A stretch of 64,000 nucleotides of DNA from assembly GCF_027107535.1 (NCBI RefSeq), contig NZ_CP114283.1, positions 310,001 to 374,000 of the forward strand, in the 5' to 3' direction. Positions 1 to 8,643 of this stretch are shown here, piece by piece. The notes under the pieces are model-generated. The model made no database searches. It was not told the origin of the DNA and worked only from the letters and a program-made list of their open reading frames with translations. Origin of the DNA: Streptomyces aurantiacus (GTDB lineage: Bacteria > Actinomycetota > Actinomycetes > Streptomycetales > Streptomycetaceae). Each line of letters begins with the position of its first letter. Position 1 is the stretch's first letter. The position numbers and the translations under genes were made by a program.

Positions 1-1
1 G

Positions 2-382
2 GACATCCTCTCCATGCTCGCCCTGGAGGCGGCTCTGGAGGTCTGGGACGACGTCTCGATCGAGGCGGTCCGTGCCAAGTCCCTCGCACTGACGGACTTC
101 TTCCTGGAGTGCGTCGCGGCGTACGTGCCCGAGGGGGCCGTGGAGTCGGTGACCCCGTCCGCCCACACCGAGCGGGGCAGCCAGGTCGCGCTGCGCTGCG
201 CCGACGCGGGCGAGGTGATGCGCCGCCTGATCGGGCGCGGAGTGGTCGGCGACTTCCGCGAACCGGACATCCTGCGCTTCGGTTTCACACCGCTGTACGT
301 GGGATTCGGGGACGTGGAGCGGGCGGCACGGGTGCTGGGGGAGATCTTCCGGCCCGAGCACCTCAGCCCGTCCGGCGTCTGA
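2..382 (+). CDS. kynU: Kynureninase, C-terminal part (5' end outside window)
   Basis: The frame is already open at base 2 and ends at TGA 380-382, so 126 C-terminal residues are visible. The stretch DILSMLALEAALEVW and the ending FRFGFTPLYVGFGDVERA-type segment (here LRFGFTPLYVGFGDV) match the C-terminal domain of kynureninase. This PLP enzyme cleaves kynurenine to anthranilate and alanine in tryptophan catabolism. The PLP lysine lies upstream and is not visible. A formamidase-like hydrolase (1426-2292) follows after a divergent TetR gene, which fits a kynurenine pathway locus. Identification is by recognition of the sequence, not by a search. Confidence 0.85.
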   Translation, partial: DILSMLALEAALEVWDDVSIEAVRAKSLALTDFFLECVAAYVPEGAVESVTPSAHTERGSQVALRCADAGEVMRRLIGRGVVGDFREPDILRFGFTPLYVGFGDVERAARVLGEIFRPEHLSPSGV

Positions 383-480
383 CGAGAGGGTCGTTCAGGA
401 CGGGTCGTTCAGGACGGGGCCGGCCAGGCGGGAAAGGTAAGGGCGCCGGGGGCGAGGACTCCCCGGGCGCCCTCGCCCGT

Positions 481-1107
481 TCACGGCCCGGCGACGAACA
501 CCCCGGCCGCCGCCGCGGCGACCGCCGCCTCCGCGGCGCGCTCGGCGTCGGCCGTCCCCGGCGCCACCCCGGTGGTGAGCAGCGCGTAGTACAGCGGTGC
601 GGACACCGCCCGCACGACCGCGGACGGGTCCGTCCTCGGGGGCAACTCCCCCCGGGTGACGGCCTGTTCGACGCACGGAGCCCACTCCGCGACGCGTACG
701 TCGTAGAAGTGCCGCAGGGCTTCCGCGGTGCGCCGGTCGCACGTCGCGGCGGCGATCACCGCCCGGAACAGCGCCCCCTGGCGGGGATCGGCGAGCGTAC
801 GACGCACCAGCGCGGCGTTGGCGCGCAGATCGCCGAGCACGGTGCCCGTATCGGTTCGGGGCAGCGACTGCTCGGCCATGTCGCCGAGCAGGTCGGCGAC
901 GAGGCCGGTGACCGAACCCCAGCGCCGGTACACGGTCGTCTTGCCCACCTCGGCGCGCCGGGCCACGTCGGCCAGGTCGAGATGGGCGAACCCCTGCTCG
1001 GCCAGTACGTCCCCGGCGGCCCGCAGCACGGCCGTACGGACCCGGGCGGTACGGCCGCCGGGACGGACGGTGCCGGGCTCGGGCTCGGCCTCGGCCGGTC
1101 CGGTCAT
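481..1107 (-). CDS. TetR/AcrR family transcriptional regulator
   Basis: This 208-residue protein has an N-terminal TetR helix-turn-helix at about residues 22-70, visible as VRTAVLRAAGDVLAEQGF followed by DVARRAEVGKTTVYRRW. The C-terminal part is a helical ligand-binding domain, and the length is normal for the family. The gene lies between kynU and the formamidase-like hydrolase and is divergent from the latter. The intergenic region holds an inverted repeat (1254-1273) that could be its operator. Control of the neighbouring tryptophan-degradation genes is an inference from position. The ligand is unknown. Confidence 0.88.
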   Translation of the reverse strand: MTGPAEAEPEPGTVRPGGRTARVRTAVLRAAGDVLAEQGFAHLDLADVARRAEVGKTTVYRRWGSVTGLVADLLGDMAEQSLPRTDTGTVLGDLRANAALVRRTLADPRQGALFRAVIAAATCDRRTAEALRHFYDVRVAEWAPCVEQAVTRGELPPRTDPSAVVRAVSAPLYYALLTTGVAPGTADAERAAEAAVAAAAAGVFVAGP

Positions 1108-1142
1108 GCGGGCTCCTTGCGCGGGCGTCGACGGTATTGCGC

Positions 1143-1204
1143 GGGCGGGGACGGCGTCTCATGGGCGGGGAACTGTGTCCCGTGGGCGGGGAACGGTGTC
1201 CCGT
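1143..1204. repeat. Three tandem 20-21 bp repeats upstream of the TetR gene
   Basis: Three units, each starting GGGCGGGGA, run head to tail at 1143-1162, 1163-1183 and 1184-1204. The last two differ at a single base. They lie in the divergent promoter region between the TetR gene (ends upstream at 1107) and the hydrolase. They could be repeated binding sites or simple replication slippage, and the sequence does not decide between these. Confidence 0.6.
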
Positions 1205-1253
1205 GGATGGGGCGCGGCGTTTCGTGGCGGGTTGCGCGGTGCTCGACCAGCGT

Positions 1254-1273
1254 AACGGAACAGCAGGACCGTT
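1254..1273. promoter_or_regulatory. Inverted repeat, candidate TetR operator
   Basis: AACGG at 1254-1258 and CCGTT at 1269-1273 form a 5-10-5 inverted repeat. A wider pair, CGTAACG (1251-1257) and CGTTACG (1288-1294), brackets it. The position between the divergent TetR and hydrolase genes suits an operator. Assignment to this TetR protein is an inference. Confidence 0.35.
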
Positions 1274-1425
1274 TGCCCTTCACCGAGCGTTACGGCCTCG
1301 TGTTGACGCACGTCACCGGCCTGATACCGTCCCGCCAACGACCCGCGCCCCGGCATGTGTTGACCGGGAGCTCCCGGAGCTCACGTGCCCGGGGAACGCA
1401 CACCGCACCGCTGAGAGGTTCGAGC

Positions 1426-2292
1426 ATGCCGGACGACGCCCGCGACGCCGCGGAGGAGGAGTCGGCCTTCTCGCACCCGCCCGTCGACCCCGACGCCACC
1501 GCCGCGTACGGCGACCACCCCGACCAGGTCGTCGACTTCTACGCCCCGCGCGGCGGCGAGGAGTCGGCCCCGCTCGTCGTCGTCCTGCACGGCGGCGCCT
1601 GGCGGGCCCCGTACGACCGGCGGCACATCACTCCGTTCGCGGACTTCCTGGCCAGGCGGGGCTTCGCCGTCGCCAACGTCGAGTACCGGCGCGGCAGCAC
1701 GATCCCGGCGCAGGGCGGAACGGGTCCGGTCGCGGGGCGCTGGCCCGACACCTTCGACGACGTCGCGGCGGCACTCGACGCGATGCCGGGTCTCGTGCGG
1801 GAGGCCCTGCCGGGGGCCGACGCGCGCCGCACGGTGGTCACCGGTCACTCGGCGGGCGGCCAGCTGGCCCTCTGGGCCGCCGCGCGCCACCTGCTGCCGG
1901 CCGACGCGCCCTGGTACCTGGGCCGGCCCGCCCCGCTGCGCGGTGTGGTGGCACTCGCCCCGATCGCCGACTTCACGGTCGCGGAGAAACTGGACGTCTG
2001 TTCCGGAGCGTCTCTCCAACTCCTGGGCGGCGAGGCGAAGTTCGAGGAACGGCAGCCGTACGCCGATCCGGCCCTGCTCCTCCCGACGGGCATCGCCACG
2101 ACGCTGGTGCAGGGCAGGACGGACACGGTCGTGCCGCAGGCGGTCGCCGAGGCGTACGCGGACGCGGCGGCGAAGGCCGGCGAGGTGGTGGGGCTGACGC
2201 TCCTGGAGGACGTGGGCCACTTCCCGCTGATCGACCCGGCGGCGGACGCGTGCGCGGTGGTGGCGGAGGAGATCGCACAGCTGGCCTGGTAG
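1426..2292 (+). CDS. Alpha/beta hydrolase, probable kynurenine formamidase
   Basis: This 288-residue protein has the esterase/lipase fold. An HGGAW oxyanion motif (HGG) lies near residue 50, the nucleophile elbow is GHSAGG with Ser142, and the catalytic-base end is DVGHFPLI near the C terminus, where the His would act. Family members of this kind (kynB-like) hydrolyse N-formylkynurenine to kynurenine. Next to kynureninase that is the best guess, and a general carboxylesterase is the alternative. The start ATG 1426 is preceded by GAGAGG at 1413-1418. The reading frame stays open far upstream, but that part has no coding character. Confidence 0.75.
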   Translation: MPDDARDAAEEESAFSHPPVDPDATAAYGDHPDQVVDFYAPRGGEESAPLVVVLHGGAWRAPYDRRHITPFADFLARRGFAVANVEYRRGSTIPAQGGTGPVAGRWPDTFDDVAAALDAMPGLVREALPGADARRTVVTGHSAGGQLALWAAARHLLPADAPWYLGRPAPLRGVVALAPIADFTVAEKLDVCSGASLQLLGGEAKFEERQPYADPALLLPTGIATTLVQGRTDTVVPQAVAEAYADAAAKAGEVVGLTLLEDVGHFPLIDPAADACAVVAEEIAQLAW

Positions 2293-2308
2293 GAGGGCGG
2301 CGCGCGCG

Positions 2309-2322
2309 GGGCCCGCGGGCCC
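2309..2322. terminator. 14-bp perfect palindrome after the hydrolase, possible terminator
   Basis: GGGCCCGCGGGCCC is fully self-complementary and sits 16 bp after the stop codon of the hydrolase. It could fold as a short GC hairpin, but it leaves almost no loop and has only two T residues after it. The call is weak. Confidence 0.3.
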
Positions 2323-2462
2323 TTGCGGCTTCGTCCGCCGCCGGGCGGCTTCACCTGCCCCCTGCCATCACCCGCTTCCTGCGGCTTCACCTGCCCGGGT
2401 GCGCAGTCAGTCGGAGGTTCACCGGCCAGCGGGCCGGCTGCCGCCCCTTCGCCGGTCACGGT

Positions 2463-2496
2463 GATACCCGTAGTACCTGAGAGCTACCTCTCAGGT
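2463..2496 (+). promoter_or_regulatory. Shared 21-bp box with 9-4-9 palindrome (copy 1)
   Basis: The box starts GATACCCGTAGTACC and runs to 2483. The same 21 bases recur at 7211-7231 before the second two-component pair. In this copy the end of the box, ACCTGAGAG (2475-2483), is matched by CTCTCAGGT at 2488-2496, giving a perfect 9-4-9 inverted repeat. The site is about 65 bp upstream of the first gene of the operon. It is a likely operator for one or both NarL-type regulators encoded nearby; this is an inference from its placement. Confidence 0.7.
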
Positions 2497-2559
2497 GAGC
2501 TCCCTGGCGGGACGCCGACCACGAGCCCGGATTCGTAACTTCCTTTCCAGTGAGGCCCG

Positions 2560-3681
2560 ATGGGCGGGCGGACTGGACGGGGGCGGGGCATGGGGCTGTG
2601 GGGGAGAGCGGGGGAGACCGCGACGCGAGCGCCCGCGGACGCCGCTCGGGTGGCGACGGACCCGTCAGCACGGGATTCGTCACCGGAGCCGTGGCCGGAG
2701 CTGACGTCGGAGCCGCCGCTGAGGCGGCTGCGGCGGCCGGCCGGCTGGGGCAGGCTGCGGCGCGGACTGCTCGCCGCGCTGGTCACGGCCGCCGTGGTCG
2801 TCCCGGTCTCCGCCGCGGCGGTGCATCCGGAGATACCGGCTCCCGCCCCGGCCCGCGTCGGCACGGTCACCGCGTCGACGCTGGACAGGGTGTACACGGC
2901 GAACCGGGCGAACGCCCAAGAGGCCTCCCGGATGGCCGCGGACCACGGAGACCGGGGCCGGGCGGCCGCGGTCCGTGCCATGGCGAGCCCGTCCCGGGAC
3001 TTCCTCTCCTTCGACGCCCGCGGTTCCGGCCTCGCCGTAGAGGTGTTCGGCGACCTTGCGGAGGCCGACCACGTGGCGGTCATCGTGCCCGGCTCCGACA
3101 CGACCCTGGACACGTACGACCGCTTCCGTGAGGGCGCCCTCGCCCTGCACCGGAGGCTCGGGGCACGTGCCGCGGTGGTCGCCTGGCTCGGCTACGAGAC
3201 GCCCGGCACGATCAGCCCCGAGGTGCTCACCCCGGGCCGGGCCGAGCAGGCGGCACCCGAACTGCGTGAGTTCACAGCCGAGTTGAGGACTGTGAACGGG
3301 CGCGCCGGGATTTCCCTGCTCTGCCACTCGTACGGGACGGTCGTGTGCGCCCGTGCGGCGAGCGGCCCCGGCGTCTCCGACCTCGTGTTCTTCGGCAGCC
3401 CCGGCACCGGCGCAGAGTCCGCGGCCGGCCTCCGCACGAAGGCCCGGGTCTGGGCGGGCCGCGGCGCCGACGACTGGATCGCCGGCGTCCCGCACACCGA
3501 GGCCGACCTCTTCGGCACGACGATCGGCTTCGGCACCGACCCCGTGTCCCCGGCCTTCGGCGCCCGGGTGTTCGCGGCGGGCGGCGGCGGCCACAGCGAC
3601 TACCTCAGGCCGGGCTCGGTGTCCCTGGACAACCTCGCCCGGATCGTCCTCGGCGAGACATCGGCGGTGACCCGTGCGTGA
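2560..3681 (+). CDS. Membrane-anchored or secreted alpha/beta hydrolase (DUF1023-like)
   Basis: The protein has 373 residues. After a basic, disordered start there is one hydrophobic segment at about 69-88 (LLAALVTAAVVVPVSAAA), so the rest is probably outside the cytoplasm. The hydrolase domain contains VIVPGSDTTLDTY and the nucleophile elbow CHSYG with Ser257, a variant of GxSxG. A His near the end (GGGGHSDYL) could complete the triad. The gene is first in an operon and overlaps the acyltransferase by 8 nt. Substrate is unknown. ATG 2590 is an alternative start. The shared box at 2463-2496 suggests control by the co-transcribed two-component system. Confidence 0.75.
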   Translation: MGGRTGRGRGMGLWGRAGETATRAPADAARVATDPSARDSSPEPWPELTSEPPLRRLRRPAGWGRLRRGLLAALVTAAVVVPVSAAAVHPEIPAPAPARVGTVTASTLDRVYTANRANAQEASRMAADHGDRGRAAAVRAMASPSRDFLSFDARGSGLAVEVFGDLAEADHVAVIVPGSDTTLDTYDRFREGALALHRRLGARAAVVAWLGYETPGTISPEVLTPGRAEQAAPELREFTAELRTVNGRAGISLLCHSYGTVVCARAASGPGVSDLVFFGSPGTGAESAAGLRTKARVWAGRGADDWIAGVPHTEADLFGTTIGFGTDPVSPAFGARVFAAGGGGHSDYLRPGSVSLDNLARIVLGETSAVTRA

Positions 3682-4873
3682 GGTGATACGGCGCCTGGGC
3701 GCCGCAGCGAAGCGGATCGACGCGGCGACGCCCGCGGACCGGGACCGCAGCGTCGACGCCCTGCGCGCCTTCGCGATACTCGGCGTCGTACTGGGTCACT
3801 GGCTCGTCACCGCCCTGGTCGCCGACGGCGGCACCCTGCGCACGTCCAGCCCGCTGGCGCACATGCCGTGGCTGGCGCCCGTCTCCTGGGTCTTCCAGAC
3901 ACTGGCCGTGTTCTTCCTGGTGGGCGGGCACGTCGCGACCAGGAGCTACGGGTCGGCGCGGGCCCGCGGCACGACGTACGGACGCTGGCTCGGTACGCGC
4001 CTGTCCCGGCTCTTCAAGCCGGTGGCGGCCGTCGTCGGGCTGTGGGCCGTGGCCACCGTCGGCCTGCTCGTGACGGGCGCCGACCTGAAGACGGTGCACG
4101 CGCTGCTGAAGCTGGTCCTGTCCCCGCTCTGGTTCCTGCTGGTCTTCGCCGCGCTGACGACACTGACCCCGCTGGTGACGCGGATCAACCCGCTGTGGCC
4201 GCTGGCCGTCGTTCTCCATGTGGATCTCATCCGGTTCGGACTCGGCGGCCCGCCCTGGCTCGGCTGGGTGAGCGTGGCAGCCGGCTGGCTGGTGCCCTAC
4301 ACCCTGGGCGCGGCCTGGACCCGGGGCGAGCTGACCCGGCGTTCCGGCTGGGTGCTGCTCACGGGAGGAGCGGTGACGACGGCCGTGCTGGTTGCGTGGG
4401 GCGGCTACCCCGCGTCGATGGTCGGGGTCCCAGGCGCCGCGGTGTCCAACCTCGACCCGCCGACCCTGGCAGCTGTCACCTTCGGCCTGGCCCAGTGCGG
4501 CCTCGCCCTGCTCCTGCGCGACCCGCTGCGGCGGGCGATGCGACGACCCGTGCTCTGGGCGGGGGTGGCGCTCGTCAACCTCTCCGCGATGACCATCTTC
4601 CTGTGGCACCAGACGGCACTGATGTCGGTCACCGCGACCGGCCTCCTCGCGGGCCGCCTCCCCGGCCTGCACACCACCCCCGACGACCTCGGCTGGGTGG
4701 CGTTCCGCCTCGCCTGGCTCCCGGTCTTCGCCCTCGCCCTGTCCGTGTGCTGGGCCGCCTTCCGCTCCTACGAACAGGGGCACCGCCGCCGAGTCCGCCG
4801 AACCCGCCGTCCGTCACGCGTCGTGCGCACCCACCGCGTCGCCGTGGAATCGAAGGAGGCCCGCCGTGCCTAG
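3674..4873 (+). CDS. Membrane acyltransferase (acyltransferase 3 family)
   Basis: This 399-residue polytopic protein starts at GTG 3674, inside the end of the preceding hydrolase gene. The N-terminal stretch RDRSVDALRAFAILGVVLGH carries the Arg and His typical of acyltransferase 3 proteins, and about ten hydrophobic helices follow. Family members O-acylate sugars, lipids or peptides at the membrane. Pairing with an extracytoplasmic hydrolase and a sensor kinase suggests an envelope modification system, but the substrate is not shown. The last 8 nt overlap the start of the kinase gene, so translation is probably coupled. Confidence 0.85.
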   Translation: MREVIRRLGAAAKRIDAATPADRDRSVDALRAFAILGVVLGHWLVTALVADGGTLRTSSPLAHMPWLAPVSWVFQTLAVFFLVGGHVATRSYGSARARGTTYGRWLGTRLSRLFKPVAAVVGLWAVATVGLLVTGADLKTVHALLKLVLSPLWFLLVFAALTTLTPLVTRINPLWPLAVVLHVDLIRFGLGGPPWLGWVSVAAGWLVPYTLGAAWTRGELTRRSGWVLLTGGAVTTAVLVAWGGYPASMVGVPGAAVSNLDPPTLAAVTFGLAQCGLALLLRDPLRRAMRRPVLWAGVALVNLSAMTIFLWHQTALMSVTATGLLAGRLPGLHTTPDDLGWVAFRLAWLPVFALALSVCWAAFRSYEQGHRRRVRRTRRPSRVVRTHRVAVESKEARRA

Positions 4874-6464
4874 GGTTGACGGCGTGGACGACGACGCGAA
4901 CGACGCCCGGACGGACGACCCCTGCCCGGCCCCACCCTCCGGCCCCCGTCCCGTCGCGCCGCTGCCCGCCCGCTCCGAGACCGCCGACAATGGCCCCGGC
5001 CCCGCGCGCCCGATCCGCGCCGGTCGCGTCCGCGGCGTTCTGCGCGCCCTGCTGGTGGGACTGACGTCCGGTGGGGCGCCCCTGCCGCCGCTGTCCCGTC
5101 CCCGTTGGCTGCGCCGGCTGCCGCACGTCGTGATCTGCCTGATCGCTCTCGGCGTCGGGCTCCGCACCGACGCGATGAGCGCCGCGTACCGGCTGGACGT
5201 CGAGTTCGGCCTGCTGGCCGGGACGGCGCAGGGCGTGGCCCTCGTACTCGCCCTGTGGCGGCCCGTTCCGGCGTGGTGGCTCTCGCTGTCCGCGGCCTTC
5301 GTGGTCGCGGTGGCCGCGCGGTCGAACATGGCGGACATGGTTGCGCCCGGTCCCAACTGGCCCTGGCTCGGGCCCGCGATCATCGCGCACGCCTTCATCC
5401 TCCTTCTGCTCGCGCTGCGGATGCCCGCCAGTGTGGCCCTCGCGGTGCTGACGATCACCGGGCTGATCACGGCGTTCGTCCAGGGCGTCCTGGGCGGAGG
5501 GCCCTACTCGGGCACGGGCCTGCTGGCGGTCTCCGTGTTCGCCGTCGCGGTCCTCCTCGGCACCGCCGTGCGCGGCAACCGCGAGGCCCGCACCCAGCTC
5601 GTCGAGCAGGAGTCCCTGACCGCCGAGGAGCGCTCCCGCCGCACCCTCCTGGAGGAGCGCAACCGCATCGCCCGCGAACTGCACGACGTGGTCGCCCACC
5701 ACATGTCGGTCATCTCCATCCAGGCCCAGGTCGCCCCGCACCTGGTGGACAACCCCTCCGACGAGCTGAGGGAGAACCTCGACGGCATCCGGCAGAACGC
5801 CCTGGAGGCGCTCACCGAGCTGCGCAGGGTCCTCGGCGTGCTGCGCTCGGAGAACCCCGACGACCCGTACGGTCTCGGCGCGCCCGGCACCGGTGCCGCC
5901 CCCCACGCTCCGCAGCCCACCCTCGACCGCCTGGATGTCCTGGTCGAGAACACCCGCACCGCCGGGCTGACGGTGACCACGGAGATCAGCGGCGAGCGGC
6001 TTCCCCTGGCGCCCGGTGTGGAGCTGTCCGCGTACCGGATCGTCCAGGAGGCGCTGAGCAACGTGTTGCGGCACGCGCCCGGGTCCGTGGTGCGGGTGGA
6101 GCTCACCCACTTCCCGCGCGGGCTGCAGATCCGGGTCGTCAACTCCGCGCCGAGGAGACCGGCCCCGCCCTCTCCCGGTGCGGGACACGGTCTGCTCGGG
6201 ATGCGGGAGCGGGCGATGATGCTCGGTGGCACGCTCATGGCCGTGGAGACGTCCTGCGGAGGCTTCACGGTGGCGGCGTTCCTGCCCCGCTCCGGCGTCG
6301 CCGTGCCGACCGGCTCCGCACCGGGGGACCACGCACCCGAACACCGGGCGCCAGGCGCCTTCGACGGCAACATCCCAGGCACCACGAACCCAGTGAACCG
6401 CACGTATCCCACGAGCCCTAAGACCCCCAAGACCCCCAAGAACCCCACCGGAGACACTTCATGA
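4866..6464 (+). CDS. NarL-type sensor histidine kinase (HisKA_3)
   Basis: This 532-residue protein starts at GTG 4866 with GGAGG at 4855-4859. The N-terminal third has several membrane helices (about residues 80-235). The dimerisation and phosphoacceptor motif is ARELHDVVAHHMS with His273. The ATPase has the N box YRIVQEALSNVLRHA and the G box GHGLLGMRERA. The tail beyond about residue 480 is low in complexity and includes a TPKTPK repeat. The gene overlaps its response regulator by ATGA (6461-6464). It is co-transcribed with the hydrolase and acyltransferase, so it may sense envelope or lipid state; this is inferred. Confidence 0.92.
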   Translation: MPRVDGVDDDANDARTDDPCPAPPSGPRPVAPLPARSETADNGPGPARPIRAGRVRGVLRALLVGLTSGGAPLPPLSRPRWLRRLPHVVICLIALGVGLRTDAMSAAYRLDVEFGLLAGTAQGVALVLALWRPVPAWWLSLSAAFVVAVAARSNMADMVAPGPNWPWLGPAIIAHAFILLLLALRMPASVALAVLTITGLITAFVQGVLGGGPYSGTGLLAVSVFAVAVLLGTAVRGNREARTQLVEQESLTAEERSRRTLLEERNRIARELHDVVAHHMSVISIQAQVAPHLVDNPSDELRENLDGIRQNALEALTELRRVLGVLRSENPDDPYGLGAPGTGAAPHAPQPTLDRLDVLVENTRTAGLTVTTEISGERLPLAPGVELSAYRIVQEALSNVLRHAPGSVVRVELTHFPRGLQIRVVNSAPRRPAPPSPGAGHGLLGMRERAMMLGGTLMAVETSCGGFTVAAFLPRSGVAVPTGSAPGDHAPEHRAPGAFDGNIPGTTNPVNRTYPTSPKTPKTPKNPTGDTS

Positions 6465-7135
6465 CGAGCGGCAGCATCCGCGTACTCATCGCCGACGACC
6501 AGCAGATGGTCCGGCAGGGCTTCACGGTGCTGCTCAACACCCAGCCCGACATCGACGTGGTCGGTCAGGCGGTCGACGGCCTGGACGCGATCGCGAAGGT
6601 CGCCGAACTGACCCCGGACGTCGTCCTGATGGACATCCGCATGCCCGAGCTCGGCGGCATCGAGGCCACCCGCCGCATCACCGACGAGACCCCGCAGATC
6701 AGAGTCCTGGTGCTGACCACCTTCGACCTCGACGAGTACGTGTACGAGGCGCTGCGCGCGGGTGCCTCCGGGTTCCTGCTCAAGGACGCGTCCGCCGACC
6801 AGCTGGCGGAGGCGGTCAGGATCGTGGCAGCCGGCGACGCGCTGCTCGCGCCGGGGATCACCCGGCGTCTCATCGCGGAGTTCTCCCGGCTGGACTCCAC
6901 GCCCCGCGCCCCGCTCAAGCAGCGCGTCGGCGAGCTGACCGAGCGCGAGACGGAGGTTCTCGCCCTCATCGCGCAGGGCCTGTCGAACGCGGAGATCGCC
7001 GAGCGGCTCTTCGTCGCCGAGCAGACCGTGAAGACCCACGTCGGCCGCATCCTCGTGAAGCTGGGCCTGCGGGACCGCACCCAGGCGGCCGTCTTCGCGT
7101 ACGAGTGCGGGCTGGTCCGCCCCACCGGCTACTGA
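6461..7135 (+). CDS. NarL/LuxR-type response regulator
   Basis: This 224-residue protein has a receiver domain with phosphoacceptor Asp58 in VVLMDIRMPE, the acidic pair ADD near residue 12 and the KD pair in LLKDAS. A C-terminal LuxR helix-turn-helix follows (LTERETEVLALIAQGLSNAE). It is the cognate partner of the kinase at 4866-6464, with a 4-nt overlap. It closely resembles the regulator at 8640-9305, and the two may share the 21-bp DNA box found before both units. It is last in the operon. Confidence 0.93.
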   Translation: MTSGSIRVLIADDQQMVRQGFTVLLNTQPDIDVVGQAVDGLDAIAKVAELTPDVVLMDIRMPELGGIEATRRITDETPQIRVLVLTTFDLDEYVYEALRAGASGFLLKDASADQLAEAVRIVAAGDALLAPGITRRLIAEFSRLDSTPRAPLKQRVGELTERETEVLALIAQGLSNAEIAERLFVAEQTVKTHVGRILVKLGLRDRTQAAVFAYECGLVRPTGY

Positions 7136-7210
7136 GGGCCCGCCCCGCCCCGCCATCGCCCGGACCGGTGCCCCGGCCCACCGCCGGACCCACCGATGAG
7201 GGTCGCGGGA

Positions 7211-7231
7211 GATACCCGTAGTACCTGAGAG
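7211..7231 (+). promoter_or_regulatory. Shared 21-bp box (copy 2)
   Basis: This is an exact copy of the 21 bases at 2463-2483, starting GATACCCGTAGTACC and ending GAGAG. Here the second palindrome arm is not conserved; only an imperfect CCCTTCTC lies further on. It sits 65 bp before the start of the second kinase, nearly the same distance as copy 1 from its gene. It is a likely regulator-binding or promoter element common to both units. Confidence 0.7.
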
Positions 7232-7296
7232 GGAGGCCGAATGACCCTTCTCACTGCTGACGACCGCTGCCCCCACCTCGGCCTACCGTTCTGTAT

Positions 7297-8643
7297 GTGA
7301 CCGAGACGACACAGACACAGACGAGGCCGCCAGGCGATGGCCTGCGGCGCAGTCCCGAGTACCAGCTCGTGATGGACGCGTCACGAGGGCTGCGGCAGGA
7401 CCTGTTCGACAACGCCTTCGCCGTCCGCCCGCTTCCGCGGATGCGTGTGGACGGCCCCATCACCCGACTGCTGCCGCCGCGCCTGCGTGAGTGGGCCACC
7501 CGGACCCCGCACGTCCTGGTGGCACTGGCCGGCGTGGTGACACTGCTCATCTCCCTCGCGAACAACGGCGGCGGTGATCTCGCGCAGCTCCTGACCGGCA
7601 CGCTCGCGATGGGCACGATCCTGCTGACGCTGCTCAGGCCGGTCGCCGCCTTCTGGATCTCCCTCGCGATGACACCGGTCGTGGCCCTGTTCGACGACGG
7701 CTATGGGAGCAACTGGCCCTGGCTGCCCGGCGCCTTCGCGACCCACCTCGTCGTGCTCACGGTCGTGGCGCTGCGGACCAGGCCCCGTACGGCGGCGTGG
7801 ATGTGGGGGCTGACCGCGGCCTACGGCCTCTTCACCGAGGTCTTCTTCGGGAGCAGCCACTACTACACGAACACGATGCCCTTCCTGTTCGTGTGCGCCC
7901 TGGCGCTGCTGGTCGTCACGGTGTGGCATGTGCGGCACGACGCCGCGCGGAAGGTGACCGCCCAGCAGACCGTGACCGCGACCGAGCGTTCCAAGCGCAC
8001 CCTTCTCGAAGAGCGCACGACCATCGCCCGCGAGTTGCACGACGTCGTCGCGCACCACATGTCGGTCGTCGCCATCCAGGCGGAGGCCGCGCCCTACCGC
8101 GTGGAGAACCCCCCGCCGGAGCTGGAGTACGCCTTCTCGGTGATCAGGGAGAACGCCGTCATCGCGCTCTCCGAGCTGCGCCGGGTCCTCGGCGTCGTCC
8201 GGGCCGAGGACTACGAGGCCCCGGACGCCCCGCAGCCCAAACTCGCGGACCTGGACCGCCTCCTGGAGAACGTGCGGGACGCAGGCCTTCAGGTGGACCG
8301 GACGGTCACGGGCGCGGTGCGTGAGCTTCCCCAGGGCGTCGAGCTGTCCGCCTACCGAATAGTCCAGGAGGCCCTGAGCAACAGCCTGCGCCATGCGCCG
8401 GGCGCCGCGGCCAAGGTGGAGATCAGCTATGTGCTCGGCGGACTGGGACTGCGGATCGTGAACGGTCCGGCGACCGGGCTCGTCAAGCCGTCACCGGGTG
8501 CCGGGCACGGCATCACGGGCATGAGGGAGAGAGTGTCGATGCTGGACGGGGAGATGACGGCGGAGGCGACGGACGACGGGGGCTATGCGGTCGAGGTCTT
8601 CCTGCCGGTCACGGCGGCCGTGCAGACGGAGGATTCGGCATGA
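7297..8643 (+). CDS. NarL-type sensor histidine kinase (HisKA_3), paralogue
   Basis: This 448-residue protein starts at GTG 7297 with no clear ribosome-binding site, so the mRNA may be leaderless. Membrane helices lie at about residues 60-210. The phosphoacceptor motif is ARELHDVVAHHMS with His248. The N box is YRIVQEALSNSLRHA and the G box GHGITGMRERV. The domain order and sequence match the kinase at 4866-6464, which points to a tandem duplication of the pair. The gene overlaps its regulator by ATGA at 8640-8643. The signal is unknown. Confidence 0.92.
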   Translation: MTETTQTQTRPPGDGLRRSPEYQLVMDASRGLRQDLFDNAFAVRPLPRMRVDGPITRLLPPRLREWATRTPHVLVALAGVVTLLISLANNGGGDLAQLLTGTLAMGTILLTLLRPVAAFWISLAMTPVVALFDDGYGSNWPWLPGAFATHLVVLTVVALRTRPRTAAWMWGLTAAYGLFTEVFFGSSHYYTNTMPFLFVCALALLVVTVWHVRHDAARKVTAQQTVTATERSKRTLLEERTTIARELHDVVAHHMSVVAIQAEAAPYRVENPPPELEYAFSVIRENAVIALSELRRVLGVVRAEDYEAPDAPQPKLADLDRLLENVRDAGLQVDRTVTGAVRELPQGVELSAYRIVQEALSNSLRHAPGAAAKVEISYVLGGLGLRIVNGPATGLVKPSPGAGHGITGMRERVSMLDGEMTAEATDDGGYAVEVFLPVTAAVQTEDSA

